A DNA stretch of 64,000 bases from Oscarella lobularis (taxonomy: Eukaryota > Porifera > Homoscleromorpha > Homosclerophorida > Oscarellidae), in NCBI RefSeq assembly GCF_947507565.1, contig NC_089178.1, positions 2,356,001 through 2,420,000 on the forward strand, written 5' to 3'. Below are positions 59,688 through 64,000 of the stretch, piece by piece. The notes beneath the pieces were generated by a model that made no database searches, had not been told where the DNA came from, and was given only the letters and a program-made list of their open reading frames with translations. The translations under genes and the position numbers were made by a program. Positions within the stretch are counted from its first letter, which is position 1; every line of letters begins with the position of its first letter.

Positions 59688-62150
59688 ATGATGCTCGCAT
59701 TCGGTTCCCTAGTCGTCATTGTTGGCACTTCTCTCGTCTTTTCTCCCGGCACCGATGCTGGTTCGTTTGACTCTCTCTCTCTTTTCCTTATCTCTCGTCT
59801 AATGAATGCTCTTCGTAGCAATTCCTCGTTTTGATTGGTGCTTACAGAACATTACGTTTTGCTATGCAAAAAATCGTCGGTGCACGTGCAAGATATTGGA
59901 AATGTGTCCCCGTGTTGCTTTCGCTCCTCCCTATAACAGCTTAGCCGAATGTCAACAGGACCTTCCCCGCTTGTTTCCCAACTGTACGTGAGCGCATGGG
60001 ACTTGTCAAAGTCGCCGATTTAGCTAAACTTTCCTATTTTCAGATTGTGGAAAGCTCTATTTTGGCTGCTCTCGATACATTGTTAAGTTTCCCGGTGGCT
60101 CCTATCCTCAGTGTGAATGCAGATGGAAAAAAAGTTGCATCAATGAACAGCAATATGACACGCTAGCGCAGTGCGAAGCAGATCTTCCGCTCTATCTTCA
60201 ATACGGTAAGAAAACTGTTTCAGTTTAGAATCGGCGTGAGTGACCTAATCGTATATTTTTCTTGGTGTTGCAGCGTCTAAACCGTGTCCCAAGACAGCTG
60301 CTGCAAGCCAGCTACATCCCAAGCATCGGTGCTCCCAAACGTGGAAAAATTTCTGCGAGATCGGATCTGTGTGTGACAGATCAAAGTAAAAATATCCAAT
60401 GACAATTGTGAGAATTGGTGCATGACCCTGATGACGTAGGTGCTGTTTTTCCGACTACGGTTGCAATCCTAATCCCTTCCTGTGGGCAACTACAGAAAAA
60501 TGTCACCTTCGTACGTTTATGCACCCTGTTGCTCTTTCAGATTATTTCAGTTGGCTTGTTTAGCTTTTCCAAGAGACTTGCTCGAAAATCCCTGCAATGT
60601 AATATTTTTATAGTCACGTTGAACGATATTCGTCTAAAGCCCGTGCACTAGGGAATCACATGCAAAGAAGGATTCCGCTGCGTCGCTAACCGCAGCCTTT
60701 GCCGAGGAGAAGATTGCTCGACGTTCAATCCACTACACAACATCACAGCCTATTGCGTTATTGGTGAGGACGCGTGATTTTCTTGGTTCAATAATTACAC
60801 TCATCTGTTCACAGATTTGTCATACGATCCGTGCAAAGTAACGCCATTGAGATAATAGGGTGTACATGAGTAAAAGGAAATTTTAGCATCGTCGTTGCTC
60901 GCGTGGAATGATGTGTAAAGCTGCACGAGCAAGGTGCATCGATCCTCCTTGTGCAGTTGCCTCTGTCTGCGTACCCGGTATGCATTCACTGCCAAGTCTA
61001 CGTACGTATGTGTAACGTTCTTTATCTTTAGACCCGGAGTTCAATCCATGCGAGGTGACAATAAGGACTGGATAGAGATGCATTTTTTCAACGATTGTAT
61101 TACAGGAAAATCCTTGTGATTCTGGCTACCTGTGTTCAACTCGAAAGTGTGGAGAAACGGAGTCCTGCATCAAGGAAGCGCTGTGCGAAAAAGGTAAAGG
61201 GAACAACTGCACTTGAGGCTGCAATACTAATGGGGCCCTTTCTCTCTAGATCCAAATGCAAAATCGCCATCTATTATAACGATTCTCCCTCCACGTCACG
61301 AGGCGCTCGTCGGAGAAAGCGTCGAGTTCGTCTGCAAAGCCGAGGCCATTCCTCCACTGACAGCATTTGAATGGTTCCACGACAGTGTTCTAGTTGCGTC
61401 GACAGACGAAAACGTCAAGCTTACCTTGACGAAAAACGAGACGCGACTGCAAATTCAAAACGTCACTATAAGCACGGCTGGAAGTTACCTCTGCAAAGCG
61501 ACGAACCCCATCGGAAGTAGCAGCCAAACCACGGAATTAATCGTGTACCAAGGCAAGCTTCTAGCAACCGAAAGGCAAAGAAAGAATGTTTAATTAATCA
61601 ATTAGGATGCGGTCTTTGTGCTGTTGATATGACTGATGAAAGAGTCGAAGACAGTTTATGTGGAGACCCGATAGGTGAGTGCTTTACTTAAAGACCCAAT
61701 GGACTTGGTACCAAATGATTTTGACATTCTTTTTTAGCCGTTCAGGGAAGAGTGTTTAACCGTACAGCCCGCACTCATGCAGGCTTTTGGGATGTCTATC
61801 GAGTCAACGTGTCTCGAATTTACGTCCAAACTACGAGTCGCACTGTGATGGCACTGGATGGTCTAGATTCGCTCAGAATTGGTCAAGTGATTGAAGCAAA
61901 AGTGGCAGCTGGGTGTCCCTGTCAGAGAATGGAAATTGATCGTCATTATTTGCTCGGACTCGACGTCAATTCAAGTCCAGAAGACGGGAAATATGACGTT
62001 TTCCCCAATGGAATCGTTATTCAGTGGAGCAGCGCTCGCCAGTTGAAAATTCTTCGAAACGACGGAGCCAAGTGCAGCTGGAGTCGAGCCAGACGTGTCA
62101 GCGCCGAGAGCGTAGACCTTCCGACGAGGTCGACCCCTAAAAAGAAATAA
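59688..62150 (+). CDS. secreted WAP/Cys-rich/Ig/NTR protein, copy 2
   Basis: Same architecture and exon phases as copy 1. Signal peptide MMLAFGSLVVIVGTSLVFSP; Cys domains WCLQNITFCYA ... CTCKILEMC and YCGKLYFGC ... CECRWKKSCINEQQYDTL; WAP-like RCSQTWKNFCEIGSVCDRSK then CCFSDYGCNPNP. Cys modules follow, including DLSYDPCK, DPEFNPCE and NPCDSGYLCSTRKC. The Ig domain is SVEFVCKAEAIPPLTAFEWF ... AGSYLCKATNP and the NTR domain AGCPCQRMEIDRHYLLGL ... KYDVFPNGIVIQW ... AKCSW. The donor after the Ig exon is GC (CAAG|GCAAGC at 61553), whereas copy 1 has GT at the same place. An alternative start one codon downstream is possible. Confidence 0.85.
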
Positions 62151-62617
62151 TAAATAATCATATGTATAAACGAACCGAACCGCGCACGACCTCCCTAACC
62201 GGTTAGATTCCTGTTTTTCCGGGCTAACCTCCTCTCGCTAATTTGCGGTTTTGTACCCATGCCAACTATTCGAAGCGTGTGATCGCTCGTGCCAAAAAAG
62301 GTGTCGCCATCTCAGTTGAACAGCTTCCGCCTCATTTTCGCAGACGGGCTTCGAACTAGTTCTTAGTCTCGTTTGTCCAATTCAGTTCCGCCGCTCTCGG
62401 CTAGGGCAGGGTTTTGGCGACCACCAGATTGTTTTCATAAGCACCGCATCTCGTACTGACAGTGTACGTAGATCGGTGAGAACTTCCTCGGGCGCGGTGC
62501 CAGGTGTCCAGCTTGCCAGCATGCAAACGTTGTGAAAAGCCAATTAGACCGTCGCATCCTCGCTATATAGGTCCCATTACCGAAAGCAGACGGCACAAGA
62601 AAAGTCTACGCGGGTCG
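62151..62617. other. intergenic between copies 2 and 3
   Basis: A 467-bp spacer with the 3' end of copy 2 and the upstream region of copy 3. Nothing recognisable as a gene. Confidence 0.4.
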
Positions 62618-64000
62618 ATGAGACTCCGATCCTTTCTAGTCGTTCCCTTAGCACTCCTAGCCCTGCAAGTGAAAGACGGAGGTACGCGTCTCCTCCGCGA
62701 TATCCCTTCTCTTTTCTCTATCTCTTTTCGCGTAGCTAACTATGAGGTGCGTGATCGACTCTGTTTACGGAACGTGACCGTCTGCCAGCCGAACGTCGAC
62801 GATTGTACGTGCCAATGCCGCGTCGTCGAGACGTGCACGACGAACGTGTCGCCGCCGCGCACGAATCGTTCGGTTTGCGTCGCCGCTCTCGTGCAAAGCG
62901 GGTGCCCCGACCGTACGCGCCGTGAAAACACTTCCGCGGGAGGACCCCGATTAGGAAACGCGCTCTCGTCTTTCGTAGAATGCGGAAAGTTCTACTTTGG
63001 ATGCGAGAAATTGTCCGATCGCGAGTGCCAATGCTCGTGGGTCAAAGGATGCGCGAACGAGCAAGATTTCGATACGGCGGCCGACTGCGAAGCTCAACTG
63101 ACGCACCTAAGAGTCGGTAAAGGAATACGTAGTGCCCACTGCACGCGAACGTTGCATATACATACATACTCTGCTCTGCAAACTGCAGGTGTGTGCATGT
63201 TTTTTTGTGATCCTTTAGTCGCCAAGGAAAAATGTCCCATTCCTGTTCTCAGTCAATATCATCCGAGGCACGTTTGTTCCTCTCGTAAGCAGACGTTTTG
63301 CGAGTATAAAAGCGATTGTGATTCGAAGAGGTACGAATTTCGTCGTTAGGACCGCCCTTACACTGAATTTTTATCTTCACAGGTGCTGTTACTCTAAAAG
63401 AGGATGCAATCCAAATCCGCTCCAGTATACCACTTCAGATTCATGTCGTGAAGGTATAGATAGAAGGAGGATGGGCTATCCTAAAATTAGAGCAAATAAT
63501 GTACTAATTCATAGGTCTACCAGATGAGTATGCGAGAGATCCCTGCAAGGTTTTAGCACCTGCACGTCTTTTCTTTTATTACAATGAATGTAGGCTGTAC
63601 AATGTCGCCCGGGGTTTGTTTGCACACAAACTGCACGTCTCTGTCGAAACGGGTGGTGCACTCGTTTTCAACCCCCAGGGAAGCTGAATAAATTGTTTTG
63701 CGTGCTTGGTATGAGAGTCTACGCTGCTTTCTACCTTAGAGAAGAATAACCTTTGTTTCTCAGATCCCGATTATGATCCATGCAATGTAAGGGGAATTGA
63801 ATCAAAGACAATGGGAATAGGCATTTTATGTATTCTGTTTAGAAACGAAAATGTGCTTTGGGATGGAAGTGCAAGAATAGTCTGACACGTTTGTGCGCCT
63901 CTCCTCCTTGTGCAGCCATCTCCAATTGTGAAATTGGTACACAAAATTAGAAAGAAGAAAGTCTGTATTATTGACTCATTCCTTTAGATGTTAACTACGA
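62618..64000 (+). CDS. secreted WAP/Cys-rich protein, copy 3 (cut by window end)
   Basis: Third paralogue, incomplete at the 3' side. Signal peptide MRLRSFLVVPLALLALQV (62618); Cys domains LCLRNVTVCQP ... CTCQCRVVETC and QCGKFYFGC ... CQCSWVKGCANEQDFDTA; WAP-like HVCSSRKQTFCEYKSDC then RCCYSKRGCNPNP. Short Cys exons follow: LPDEYARDPCK, VQCRPGFVCTQTARLC, DPDYDPCN, KCALGWKCKN. The last exon seen begins at about 63989. Ig and NTR exons are expected beyond the window. I start at 62618 because the open frame further upstream is basic and lacks a signal sequence. Confidence 0.85.

Noticed and set aside
62504-62617. Upstream start for secreted copy 3
   Set aside because: The extra residues are basic and would hide the signal peptide that all three copies share.

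Overview
The window is nuclear DNA of an intron-rich but very compact animal genome. Genes sit 100-500 bp apart, introns are mostly 50-70 bp, and several gene pairs are divergent with shared promoters. The gene set points to an early-branching metazoan with motile cilia: an axonemal outer-arm dynein heavy chain, an F-BAR/SH3 protein of the CIP4/TOCA type, an SH2/NSP-family adaptor, RAB14, CCDC6 and secreted WAP/Ig/NTR proteins. A sponge, perhaps a homoscleromorph, fits best, but that is inference from gene content and compactness, not from a marker gene. All gene models were made by reading splice sites and phases by eye.

Layout. 0.7-3.1 kb (-): CIP4/TOCA homologue. 3.25-4.56 kb (+): seven-bladed WD40 protein. 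4.7-23.7 kb (-): one giant gene that at first looks like two genes but whose ten exons join in frame into a 5,539-residue type I membrane receptor. It has a signal peptide, six tandem units each with a solenoid-like stretch and a PA14-like domain, a Ser/Thr-rich stalk, a SAM-like domain on the outer side of the membrane, one membrane helix, and a tail with NPxY and repeated YATL/YANL tyrosine motifs. An alternating 49-bp minisatellite fills the intron between its two duplicated halves. 24.0-24.8 kb (-): AlkD-like DNA alkylation repair protein. 25.0-27.6 kb (+): SAM-SH2-NSP adaptor. 27.9-44.9 kb (-): complete DNAH5/DNAH8-type dynein heavy chain. 45.1-46.9 kb (+): DNAJA-type co-chaperone. 47.1-48.3 kb (+): RAB14. 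48.5-52.5 kb (+): TFIIIC subunit (GTF3C2-like) with zinc fingers. 52.7-54.1 kb (-): single-exon CCDC6. 54.2-56.4 kb: a composite of mobile-element inverted repeats enclosing a Myb-like reading frame. 56.9-64.0 kb (+): a tandem array of three secreted paralogues with WAP-like, Cys-rich, Ig and NTR modules; the third runs off the window.

Most genes are conserved housekeeping or cilium genes. The accessory, potentially new biology is the giant PA14 receptor with a phosphotyrosine-type tail and the tandem secreted WAP/Ig/NTR cluster. The SH2 adaptor is a neighbour of the receptor, but a functional link would be speculation. A recurrent feature across unrelated genes is the use of GC-AG introns: five well supported cases, all with a G immediately before the GC.
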